In this document: one piece after another, positions 33,078 through 40,495 of the stretch
Position numbering within the stretch: position 1 is the stretch's first letter
Layout: every line of letters starts with the position of its first letter
Assembly (NCBI GenBank): GCA_951812575.1
Contig: OX638322.1
Coordinates: forward strand, 4,716,501-4,780,500
Length of the DNA: 64,000 bases
Reading direction: 5' to 3'
Source: Candidatus Binatia bacterium
GTDB lineage: Bacteria; Desulfobacterota; Binatia; Bin18
Notes under the pieces: model-generated
What the model saw: only the letters and a program-made list of their open reading frames with translations
The model's database searches: none
Told to the model about the DNA's origin: nothing
Position numbers and translations under genes: made by a program

Positions 33078-34331
33078 CTACCGTGGTGGTCGTCCTCCTT
33101 GCTGTAATAGACGCTCACTGATGAAGATGAGCGCTTCCGCAGAGGCGTGCCGTACCGTTTCTTCTTCCTCGGCAAGCATGTCCAGGAGTGGGGGAACGCT
33201 TTCAGCCCCACCAATCCGCCCGATCGTCCATAAGCCCTGCGCCTTGGCATACAGGTCTCGCTCCCGTCCGACCGCCTCAATTACCTCAGGCGCGACACTC
33301 ACATCCTGATTTTGACCAATCACCTGGTACACGTTGGAACGTGTCAACGGGTCCCGGGACTGCAAGGCTTTCACAATCAGCGGCTTCGCCGTTGCATAGT
33401 CCATACGGGTAAAGGAAACGGCTGCAGCCAGACGAATGCGAAAATCAACATGCTCCAAGGCTTGCTGGACAAGGGGGAGGCCACTCGCATCTTTGAAATG
33501 GGTGAGGGAAGCAGCGGCGGTGGTGCGGACCATTTCAGACGAGTCGGATTGAAGGGCGGTTCGTAGCAACTCGACGATACTTGGGTCATCGAGCGATCCG
33601 AGCAAGCCCGCTGCGGCATCACGGATTTGCTCGTTTGCATCGCTCAATTTCGCGGCGAGGTAGGCGAGTCCGGCTGCATCACCCGTCGCGGCCAGCGACC
33701 ACGCCAGCGTGACGGCAACGATGGGGTCTTTTTCTGTTTGGAGGAGGGTATGTAACATCGGAGACGCCACGACAGAACGGAGTTCGCCCAGACCACCCGC
33801 CCCTTGGGTGCGCAGTCGGATATCCGAGCTGTTTACGGCATCAAGATAGAGCAGGAGCGCGGTTCGGTCCCGCGTTCGTCGCAGTCCCGACAACGCCAGG
33901 CGCTTCCCTACTGAGTCTGTATAATAGAGCCGACGGAGCAGCCCGACCGCATCAGGCGTGGCCATATCGCCCAGGGCGTCGGCCGCGGTCCGGCGGAGCA
34001 TGGGCTGGTCGGACCGTAAGGCCTCGTCAAGCACCACGATTCCAGCGGAGTCACCTCTTCGCCCGAGGATACCGGCCACCACGTTCCGCTCATGCGGGTC
34101 GCCCAATCGCAGGCCCAGGCGCAAGACCTCAAGCGCGAGTTGCCGGAGCGCAACAAGCCCGTGCCTTCCGGCCGGATCGTGGGTGGCCTTATAGGTGGCA
34201 ACCGCCCCGAGCAAATCGCCCTGCTTGGCCTGATCCACTGCAGACTCTTCCTCAGTCGCCATGGCAAAGGGGGTCGCGCTGACGAGCAGCAAGAGAATGA
34301 GAAGACTGTAGGCATGACAGCGTTTCTTCAT
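33078..34331 (-). CDS. Exported HEAT-repeat protein
   Basis: The 417-residue protein has a signal peptide (MKKRCHAYSLLILLLLVSATPFAMA). About ten HEAT-like repeats follow, for example VLDEALRSDQPMLRRTAADALGDMAT, LSDANEQIRDAAAGLLGSLDD and MLAEEEETVRHASAEALIFISE. Such solenoids act as periplasmic scaffolds or as PBS-lyase-type binding proteins. No enzyme domain is fused. The neighbours do not indicate a partner. Cleavage after AMA would give a soluble periplasmic protein. Confidence 0.85.
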   Translation of the reverse strand: MKKRCHAYSLLILLLLVSATPFAMATEEESAVDQAKQGDLLGAVATYKATHDPAGRHGLVALRQLALEVLRLGLRLGDPHERNVVAGILGRRGDSAGIVVLDEALRSDQPMLRRTAADALGDMATPDAVGLLRRLYYTDSVGKRLALSGLRRTRDRTALLLYLDAVNSSDIRLRTQGAGGLGELRSVVASPMLHTLLQTEKDPIVAVTLAWSLAATGDAAGLAYLAAKLSDANEQIRDAAAGLLGSLDDPSIVELLRTALQSDSSEMVRTTAAASLTHFKDASGLPLVQQALEHVDFRIRLAAAVSFTRMDYATAKPLIVKALQSRDPLTRSNVYQVIGQNQDVSVAPEVIEAVGRERDLYAKAQGLWTIGRIGGAESVPPLLDMLAEEEETVRHASAEALIFISERLLQQGGRPPR

Positions 34332-34398
34332 GCTTACTCCTTTCGTCTGGCACCCGAGACGCGCCCTTCCATCTCTCTCTAAAAGAGCAGCGGTTCAG

Positions 34399-34833
34399 CT
34401 ATGCGAGATGGCCGACCTGTCGCAGTACCGCAGCGTGGTCCCAGTAAATGCGTTCCGCGGACATCTTCCCATCCCGAAATTCAATGATAATGACGAGTTC
34501 CGCGGTGATGGTCTTGCCGGTGGGAGGAATCCCGGGCAGGAACCAGTCCATCTGTTTTGAATGGACCATACGGATTGTGGCTTCCTCGACAATACAGTCG
34601 TCAGTCACCACCCGGTTTGTCATGGTGTGTTCCCATTCAGCGGGAATCGAGGGGATGAACATATCCCGATAATAGGCACGGAGTTCGGCCTTGCCCTTCC
34701 CTCCGGAGCGCGTCGGCATATGCATGACCGACGCGTCTTCCACCATGGTCGAAAGGGACAGCTCTTCGTCTTTTTCGACAAACTCGCCTATCACGTGCTC
34801 TTCCCAGAGTTTGACCATACCTTCCGCAGCCAT
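34399..34833 (-). CDS. NTF2-like (SnoaL-type) protein
   Basis: A 144-residue cone-fold protein. It has LWEEHVIGEFVEKDEELSLSTMVEDASVMHMPTRSGGKGKAELRAYYRDMFI at the N-terminus and GKTITAELVIIIEFRDGKMSAERIYWDHAAVLRQVG at the C-terminus, both typical of SnoaL-like folds. AAGGGAG before MAAEGM at 34833 is better than the GTG at 34863. It lies just downstream of an LLM gene and probably shares its transcript. Function is unknown. Confidence 0.8.
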   Translation of the reverse strand: MAAEGMVKLWEEHVIGEFVEKDEELSLSTMVEDASVMHMPTRSGGKGKAELRAYYRDMFIPSIPAEWEHTMTNRVVTDDCIVEEATIRMVHSKQMDWFLPGIPPTGKTITAELVIIIEFRDGKMSAERIYWDHAAVLRQVGHLA

Positions 34834-34866
34834 CTCGGCGTCTCCCTTTTTCCGGCTCTCCACAGG

Positions 34867-35913
34867 TCATCTCACTGACGGGATGACTTCTTTGGCAAAT
34901 CGTTCCAGCGTCGTACGCGCCGCCGCTTCATTCTGGGTTGTCACAAAGATAGCAATATCGGTCAGGCCGGCGGCTTTGAGTTCATACGCTTTATCAATAC
35001 AGTCTTGCGGCGTTCCGGCAATGGTACATTTCCGGGCAACGACATCAGGAATAAGTTCCCGATGTTTGGCGGTTAAGTCAAGATGCTCAGAGAAGCGGTA
35101 GCTTTCGGTCACCGCTTTCACCACATCGGCATGCTCAAGGCCAAGCGTATCCGGCAGCCAGAGTTTGTTGGCGATATTCCGCGCCGCGGTAGGACGTACC
35201 TGATCGAGTGCCACGCTCCGATCATCGTCAATGGCCGCGTCAATCGCGGCGATAAAGCGGAGTTGGGCGGGGTCCTTGCCCGCTTTTCGTGCACCTTCAC
35301 TCGCCGCCTCAGCCGCAACCCGCGCACCCTCCCCGTTTCCGCCCATATGGCCATCAACAATAACGCCGTCGCCTATTTCACCGACCAGCGCGGCGGCTCG
35401 CGGACTCATGATCGCAACCTCGATGGGCACCTTCCCCCACTCTTCAGCCCCGGCCACTCTCAGCCGTAATTCCTGGCCCCAGGTTTTCTTTTTCCCAGGA
35501 TTGGACACAGCTGGAGCTTCCACCTCTTGTCCGGACAGCAATTTGCGAATAAAGGCCACATCCCGACGCAGTTGGTCTCGCTTAGCCGGGGATAGGCCCG
35601 CGGTTCTCACGGCCGAGTCGCCTGCACCGATACCGAGCACGGCTCGCCCCTGGCTGAGCATATTGAGGGAGACCATTGCATTGGCCGTCACGGTTGGATG
35701 GCGGGTGACCAGATTCGTCACACCGGTGCCAAGTTTCACCCGTTGTGTAGCTTGGGCGCAGCAGGCCAGACAGACGTAGACATCGTTCCACAGCATCTGC
35801 GAATCGCCGACATACACCGTCTCAAAGCCACCGGCTTCGGCGCATTGGGCGAGGCGAACCACCGGCTCTATCGTTTGGCCCGAGTAGGGCCAGATCATGA
35901 CACTAAATCGCAT
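34867..35913 (-). CDS. LLM-class F420-dependent-type oxidoreductase
   Basis: A 348-residue luciferase-like protein. It has MRFSVMIWPYSGQTIEPVVRLAQCAEAGGFETVYVGDSQMLWNDVY, VKLGTGVTNLVTRHPTVTANAMVSLNMLSQGRAVLGIGAGDSAVRTAG and CTIAGTPQDCIDKAYELKAAGLTDIAIFV. The layout is that of methylene-H4MPT-reductase-like enzymes. AAGGAGAG fixes the start at 35913. The NTF2-like gene follows within 35 bp. Substrate is unknown. Confidence 0.87.
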   Translation of the reverse strand: MRFSVMIWPYSGQTIEPVVRLAQCAEAGGFETVYVGDSQMLWNDVYVCLACCAQATQRVKLGTGVTNLVTRHPTVTANAMVSLNMLSQGRAVLGIGAGDSAVRTAGLSPAKRDQLRRDVAFIRKLLSGQEVEAPAVSNPGKKKTWGQELRLRVAGAEEWGKVPIEVAIMSPRAAALVGEIGDGVIVDGHMGGNGEGARVAAEAASEGARKAGKDPAQLRFIAAIDAAIDDDRSVALDQVRPTAARNIANKLWLPDTLGLEHADVVKAVTESYRFSEHLDLTAKHRELIPDVVARKCTIAGTPQDCIDKAYELKAAGLTDIAIFVTTQNEAAARTTLERFAKEVIPSVR

Positions 35914-35971
35914 CGCTCTCCTTTCCAGTCTGTCTCTCGGAGTCTTCAAGCCTTTTCGTCACGTTGAATAG

Positions 35972-35991
35972 TATAAACGCCGCAGGGGCGT
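35972..35991 (-). terminator. Weak terminator-like hairpin after the cas/cvpA unit
   Basis: On the minus strand ACGCC and GGCGT pair around CCTGC and are followed by TTATACTATT. It lies 45 bp after the cvpA-like stop. The stem is short, so termination is uncertain. Confidence 0.3.
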
Positions 35992-36035
35992 ATCATTGCA
36001 GAAATACCGGGAAAAATCACGGCTGTCAGGCAGCG

Positions 36036-36467
36036 TCAAACATGGTCAGACAGGGGAGGCAGCCAGTGTTCCGCCCACGAGGACAGAATCAAAAAAAACT
36101 GGAGAACCAGGGGAGCGAGCTGAGAAGCCCGAATCAGGGGGCGTAGGTCCGGGCCAAGAAAGTTCCAGCCGCAATAGACCCCGGCCCCGGCCACAAAGGC
36201 ACCGAGCGCCACGCCGGTCAGTAGCCCGATCAAATGATTGGCAGCGGTCAAGCCACCAGCTTTGACCACGCTAGCGAGCGAGCGATTAATCAAACCAAAG
36301 ACGAACAAAGCCATCAAAAAGGAGAGCAGAAAGGAGAAGGCTTCAACCTTCCAGCCACCACTGCCCACCGGCTCGAAGAGGTGGACGACCCGCGGATAGA
36401 TGGAAACCGCGGCTGTTATCGCCATGAGCAGGGCCAGTGGTCCAACCACCGCCCGGGTGAGCCCCAT
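36036..36467 (-). CDS. CvpA-family membrane protein, 5'-truncated
   Basis: The 143-residue protein has three to four hydrophobic helices: GLTRAVVGPLALLMAITAAVSI, AFSFLLSFLMALFVFGLINRSLASVV and AANHLIGLLTGVALGAFVAGAGVYC. This pattern (RG...GLINR...NHLIGLLTG) is that of CvpA, the colicin V production protein. The usual first TM helix before the RG loop is missing. The start overlaps the last 125 bp of the Csm3-Csm4 gene in another frame. This suggests a rearrangement that joined the cas genes to a beheaded cvpA. An alternative is a genuine small membrane partner of the type III locus. Confidence 0.65.
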   Translation of the reverse strand: MGLTRAVVGPLALLMAITAAVSIYPRVVHLFEPVGSGGWKVEAFSFLLSFLMALFVFGLINRSLASVVKAGGLTAANHLIGLLTGVALGAFVAGAGVYCGWNFLGPDLRPLIRASQLAPLVLQFFLILSSWAEHWLPPLSDHV

Positions 36468-37974
36468 GGTCAAGCTTAATCTTCTCCTCTTTTTTCCGAA
36501 CCGTGAAGCGCCCAAAGCCGAGCGAGCGTTCCCCGCCAAGCCCAAGGCTGCCCAAAGAGTGTAAGACGGCTGATAACTGATTAAGTCTCTCCTCTGTCCC
36601 CTCAGCCAGAAAATATAGTCCTCCTTCTTCGGGGAAAGAGACCTGACCACAGAAATACAGGTTTGAAGCCATATCAAGACGATCAAGACGTACACGCGGC
36701 AGAACCTCGGTTTTCGACAAGTCCTCCTTCAACGCCCACGCCAAATCTTGATCTTGCAAAGCCCCACCAATCCAGTTCTTGAACACGCCAGCGCTCAGAA
36801 ATGGAGCGTCTTTCAAGCCCTTGGCCTTACTCGTGTCCTCTTCGAGTTTGGCTGGTTTCACTAGTGGTTTGGGAAAGAAAAACTGCTCTCCGAGGTACGG
36901 AAATGCAGACGAGATGAGAAAGGGAGGAGGCTGAGAAGTAGCTTGTGACGCTTGACAAAACTCAGTCAGTAATGCCTCAAGACTGGTCTTGCCATAGAGC
37001 GTTAGCCAGGCGTTGGCGAGGGCGCTGAACAGTGTGTCGGAAGCAACGCTTTCCGCGCAGCCTTCAAGCCCGACACCGGGTTCTCCGACGTGCAGAGGAG
37101 ACGTGAAGTGGAGACGGTACACGCGGTGAATAGTGCTGGTCCGGGACGGTGCAGGTGACCTGGTGGATATGGAAGATTGAGTGCTCTGCGTGACGTCAAG
37201 AAAACTTTTCACGTCATTCAGAGACTTCTGTGTATCTTCCAGCGAATAGGATTTTTCTTCTTTCTGCCCTCTAAAATGCTGGGCCGTCATCTCCGTGAGA
37301 GACAGCGATACTTGCCCGTATCCACGCGAACCATGTCCGCCAAGGGAGTCATCTTGTAGAAGGGACAGGGTCATGAGCAGATTGTTCACGTCCTCTGCCA
37401 TCGTATCCAGGTCGCGCACGTAATAGGTCAGGGAAAAGTCAAAGGTCGTGCCTCGGGGAACTCGTTCTATCACACGAGGATTTGCCGCCCTGGTTATCCG
37501 GTCAGTCGTGTTTTCACTTTTTATTTCCCGGGTAAGGCGCTGCCGCGCCTCCGATGTCAGACGCAGGTCGGTGAGGTGTACGGCTGAGGGCAGACTCGGT
37601 TGCCCCGCACCATCTTCAGTGTTGACAGGCACTCTGCCAAACAGCCGACACACCTGGCAACCCTCTTCTTGGCAGGAATGAAGCCGGATGGGTTTGCCAC
37701 CGGCACGGATGACCTCCTTTACGGGCTTGTCAAGTACTCTGACCAGGAGCATACGCAGTTTGCCCCGTAAGGAACCGCCGGGGATGTAGGGAAACAGGTG
37801 GCTATCCTGTCCGCTATCGGTTGCTCGCCGAAAGGGCTCGCGGACAATGGGCACGTCTATGCCGCGTGGATTCACGTCTCCTGAGTGCGCTCCAATGTGG
37901 AGGCCGGTCCGGGTCTTAAGCGTGCCGGAGAGTGTGATTTTTCCGATAAAAGGAAAGTCGGGGTGTCCTGCCAT
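36343..37974 (-). CDS. Csm3-Csm4 (Cas7-Cas5) fusion, type III CRISPR effector
   Basis: Residues 1-262 are a Csm3/Cas7 subunit. It has GLHIGAHSGD, GIDVPIVREP with Asp40 at the position of the target-RNA-cleaving Asp, YIPGGSLRGKLR, a zinc box C101/C106-x2-C109 before LFG, ERVPRGTTF and GGHGSRGYG. A Ser/Thr/Pro linker (263-282) leads to Csm4/Cas5 at 283-497, with RLHFTSPLHVG, ASDTLFSALANAW, SSAFPYLGEQFFFPKP and GLGGERSLGFGRF. The final 45 residues look non-family and overlap the cvpA-like gene. The gene is 3 bp downstream of cas10. Csm3 and Csm4 are normally separate proteins. Cas7-Cas5 fusions are known mainly in III-D variants. Confidence 0.88.
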   Translation of the reverse strand: MAGHPDFPFIGKITLSGTLKTRTGLHIGAHSGDVNPRGIDVPIVREPFRRATDSGQDSHLFPYIPGGSLRGKLRMLLVRVLDKPVKEVIRAGGKPIRLHSCQEEGCQVCRLFGRVPVNTEDGAGQPSLPSAVHLTDLRLTSEARQRLTREIKSENTTDRITRAANPRVIERVPRGTTFDFSLTYYVRDLDTMAEDVNNLLMTLSLLQDDSLGGHGSRGYGQVSLSLTEMTAQHFRGQKEEKSYSLEDTQKSLNDVKSFLDVTQSTQSSISTRSPAPSRTSTIHRVYRLHFTSPLHVGEPGVGLEGCAESVASDTLFSALANAWLTLYGKTSLEALLTEFCQASQATSQPPPFLISSAFPYLGEQFFFPKPLVKPAKLEEDTSKAKGLKDAPFLSAGVFKNWIGGALQDQDLAWALKEDLSKTEVLPRVRLDRLDMASNLYFCGQVSFPEEGGLYFLAEGTEERLNQLSAVLHSLGSLGLGGERSLGFGRFTVRKKEEKIKLDHGAHPGGGWTTGPAHGDNSRGFHLSAGRPPLRAGGQWWLEG

Positions 37975-37977
37975 CCT

Positions 37978-39741
37978 CTATACCTCCCCCCGATACAGCA
38001 GGTCCATCCACGTCAAGACCGGGGATAGGTAACGTATTGTTGCCGGGTCGATCAAGCGCTCCTTGACCTCTTTTGGAATCTCCTTCTCTGCCAGGATGTA
38101 GTGCAGCGAAGGCAGGTAGAGTTTGCCTTCTTGCTCGTACATCTCCACCACCTCAAATAGCTGGCTCAGGGTGGAACGGGGAACTTTCAACTGCAAACGC
38201 TTTGCCCCGACAGTGCCGTTCTCTTTCAGCGAGGCTACCATCTTCTGAGCTAAGCAACGTAGCTCTTCCGCCTTTTCCCAGAAGAACGCTTCGGGGAGCG
38301 GATGATGTGCGGCGGGACGGACAATATGAAACGGGGCAAAGCTATTCTTTTCTTTGTCTTTTTTAGTATTTTTCTTTGCCTTCTTCTCGGCCTGCTCTGA
38401 CAGGGCTGCCATCTGATAGAGCGGAAAACTGTCGGCGTGGAGCGTCAGACCGCCGGAAATCGTGATATCAGGATGTTCACACACGTAGGCCCGGAAGGCG
38501 GTGTGGATATCAAAAGCCAGTTCTATGACCTCAGACCAGGCTCCAACGATGAAGAGGTCGTCCCCACCTGAGTAGATGACTGTGACCCAGCGTTTCCCGT
38601 CCATCTTCCGGTCTCGTGCCTCTGGAAGAATATGGAAAACCCCCTTACCCGGCGGCATCTCCTCTCCAGCGCACAGCGCATTGATGAATTCCGTAAAAAA
38701 GCGGGTCAACAAGCGAGACAGGGCTGATGTTCGGGTGGGGATAAAATCCTTCGCTGAGAATCGTCGGGTAAACAGGTCGCCGAGGTTGTCAATGTCCATG
38801 CGCAACGCCCCGATAAGCGCACTGCCGGTTGCAGCTTGGGCAAAATCGGAGAAGTCGAGGGCCGTGTGTTTTGTCTGACGGGCAGGATGGTAGTTGCCGA
38901 CGTAAAGGGGCGAGATGGGTCTGGCGGCCTGATAGAGAGCGCCGTCTCTCTGCGAGTTGATAAGCCAGCCGCGGCCTTTGGTGTCCTGACAAAGACGGTC
39001 TTTCAGAGCTTTGGGGGTCTGCGGAAAATCGTAATACCACTCGCCAATTTTGAACAGCATTCTGGGCTGTGCTGTAGGCCGCCGTTTACTGCGGCGGATG
39101 CACTTCAAGTCGGGAAGATGCTCACCGAGGTGGTAGAGATTGCGACAGAAGGCGCACGCCAGAACGGTGTCTGGTTCTTCGGAGGCTTTTCCTGCGACCT
39201 TCTGGATAACCTCCGGCGAAGGGAGAGGGTACAGGCGCGTTTGCTGGTGGCAAACCTGGCACTCTCCGTGTCTGTCTTGCCCTAAGCAGAGATCATGCTG
39301 ACAACCGACGACAATCTCTCCACCGACCTCTCTCCAGACTTTCTCATCCTCCCTGGATTTACACCACCGGCATTCCGGGTCTTTTTTATCAGAAAATGAC
39401 CCAGAGACAGCTTGGGGGTACTGCTCTGACGGCGTTTTCGGGATCAAAAGGAAACAGAACCGGCACAGGGGCTTATTATCAGATTCATATAGCCCCCAAC
39501 GTTCAAGTTCTTCCTTTGGGACCATCTCTCTGGCCTGTTTACAGCTCCGACATTGGGGCGACCCACCCCGGCCTGCGGCCACCTCTCCCGGGCAGGGAGC
39601 GGAGTCGTTAGCCTGGAAGAACTCCTTGAATTTTCCCCTCTTCTTTTCTCCGATCTTTTCTCCCAGTTTCCTGCGAACCGTCTTCCATCCGTCCTCACCG
39701 CCAACAAACCCCTTGTTTCCAAGGACATGAGACTCAAGCAC
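37978..39741 (-). CDS. cas10: Cas10/Csm1-like protein lacking HD and most of Palm1
   Basis: The 587-residue ORF starts at GTG. It holds Cys-pair modules at residues 64/67, 93/96, 124/127, 147/152, 161/164 and 196/199. A full Palm2 domain follows, with RMDIDNLGD (314-322) and SGGDD (391-395), the motif required for cyclic oligoadenylate synthesis, and then the helical D4. Csm1 proteins are usually 750-850 residues. The HD nuclease is absent. A short in-frame stretch before the start (LYLLQVHGGKLYLV) resembles the end of Palm1 and is cut off by TGA at about 39785. So this is either a truncated remnant or a reduced Cas10. No cas6, csm2, csm5 or CRISPR array is visible. Confidence 0.85.
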   Translation of the reverse strand: MLESHVLGNKGFVGGEDGWKTVRRKLGEKIGEKKRGKFKEFFQANDSAPCPGEVAAGRGGSPQCRSCKQAREMVPKEELERWGLYESDNKPLCRFCFLLIPKTPSEQYPQAVSGSFSDKKDPECRWCKSREDEKVWREVGGEIVVGCQHDLCLGQDRHGECQVCHQQTRLYPLPSPEVIQKVAGKASEEPDTVLACAFCRNLYHLGEHLPDLKCIRRSKRRPTAQPRMLFKIGEWYYDFPQTPKALKDRLCQDTKGRGWLINSQRDGALYQAARPISPLYVGNYHPARQTKHTALDFSDFAQAATGSALIGALRMDIDNLGDLFTRRFSAKDFIPTRTSALSRLLTRFFTEFINALCAGEEMPPGKGVFHILPEARDRKMDGKRWVTVIYSGGDDLFIVGAWSEVIELAFDIHTAFRAYVCEHPDITISGGLTLHADSFPLYQMAALSEQAEKKAKKNTKKDKEKNSFAPFHIVRPAAHHPLPEAFFWEKAEELRCLAQKMVASLKENGTVGAKRLQLKVPRSTLSQLFEVVEMYEQEGKLYLPSLHYILAEKEIPKEVKERLIDPATIRYLSPVLTWMDLLYRGEV

Positions 39742-39917
39742 CAGATAGAGTTTTCCCCCGTGTACCTGGAGGAGATATAGGCGTATTTGGAGTCAAGAGA
39801 GTGGGGGGAGAAGAATCTAACGAACTTCTCATCTTTCTGCTCCGTCCCTTTAAGAAGAACCTGAGAAAAATCGCATCCTCGATACACTCGCTTTCGGAAG
39901 CGGGAGGACAAGAGGGG

Positions 39918-40121
39918 CTACGCCAGCAGCTTGACCAACGTAACCGTCAGACCGACGATGCTGGCGGCCATGACCCACAGGTGGCGGTAGAGCCGGGCAA
40001 ACTCGCCGCGTTGGGCGGCAAGTTCCGCTTCCATTCGCGTGAGGCGTTTTTCGATGTGCTCGGTTCGCTCGTCAATACGACCCAGGGAGTATTCCCAGGA
40101 GGTGTCTTCAGCGGCAGCCAT
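39918..40121 (-). CDS. Small coiled-coil protein with C-terminal TM helix
   Basis: The 67-residue product has a charged heptad-like helix (IDERTEHIEKRLTRMEAELAAQRGEFARLY) and a terminal membrane helix (LWVMAASIVGLTVTLVKLLA). Such tail-anchored coiled-coils often occur near mobile or defence genes. It sits 176 bp upstream of the truncated cas10 on the same strand. MAAAED at 40121 is preferred over 40157. Function unknown. Confidence 0.55.
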   Translation of the reverse strand: MAAAEDTSWEYSLGRIDERTEHIEKRLTRMEAELAAQRGEFARLYRHLWVMAASIVGLTVTLVKLLA

Positions 40122-40162
40122 GCTTCGTACTATACGCAGGACATTGGGATGCGGCAAGAGAT

Positions 40163-40188
40163 GTCGGCTTACGCTTCGCTAAGCCGAC
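40163..40188. repeat. REP-like palindrome
   Basis: Arms GTCGGCTTA (40163-40171) and TAAGCCGAC (40180-40188) flank CGCTTCGC. The layout matches the element at 62958-62981 (TCGGATTA/TAATCCGA around CGCTCTGC). This fits a dispersed REP-type family. Confidence 0.65.
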
Positions 40189-40239
40189 TTGCGGGCTATA
40201 GGCCGTCCTGCGACGGTGCCACGTTTCGTAGATGCCTTT

Positions 40240-40407
40240 CTAGCGGCCGAAGTCCGTTCGGGTCTCGTCGAAATCGTCGTAGCGCGCGAGTCTGCCCGTT
40301 TGTAAGAGATCGTAAAAGTCCTGGCTGAGAATGCCGTATTTTTCTTCGTAGAGCGTCAGCCGTCGTTCAAGTTGCTTCATTTCCAGGACGAGTTCGTGCA
40401 GTTCCAT
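40240..40407 (-). CDS. Small coiled-coil protein, probably truncated by an amber codon
   Basis: The 55-residue product MELHELVLEMKQLERRLTLYEEKYGILSQDFYDLLQ... is mostly helical. It resembles short antitoxin-like coiled-coil proteins with a YGILSQDFYDL turn. The frame stops at TAG (40240-40242). The next in-frame codons read KGIYETWHRRRTAY, which looks like a natural continuation of a W-x-x-I-Y-E-x-W helix. A TGG-to-TAG change is therefore likely. No toxin gene is adjacent. It lies between the hyuB-like gene and a REP-like palindrome. Confidence 0.5.
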   Translation of the reverse strand: MELHELVLEMKQLERRLTLYEEKYGILSQDFYDLLQTGRLARYDDFDETRTDFGR

Positions 40408-40495
40408 TGGATGACTCCTTTTATGTATGTATTCTCCAACGGCTGTCGGTTCAATCAAGACCCTCAACGCTACTTTTTCATGAGGGAACAGCCTC

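Noticed and set aside
36468..36695. Longer cvpA-like ORF starting at 36695
   Set aside because: The extra residues are antisense-like shadow sequence of Csm4 and are not CvpA-like.
39444..39911. Minus-strand ORF overlapping the start of cas10
   Set aside because: The downstream half is a shadow of cas10, and the first part (SSRFRKRVYRGCDF...) shows no family features. It is not a convincing missing Palm1.
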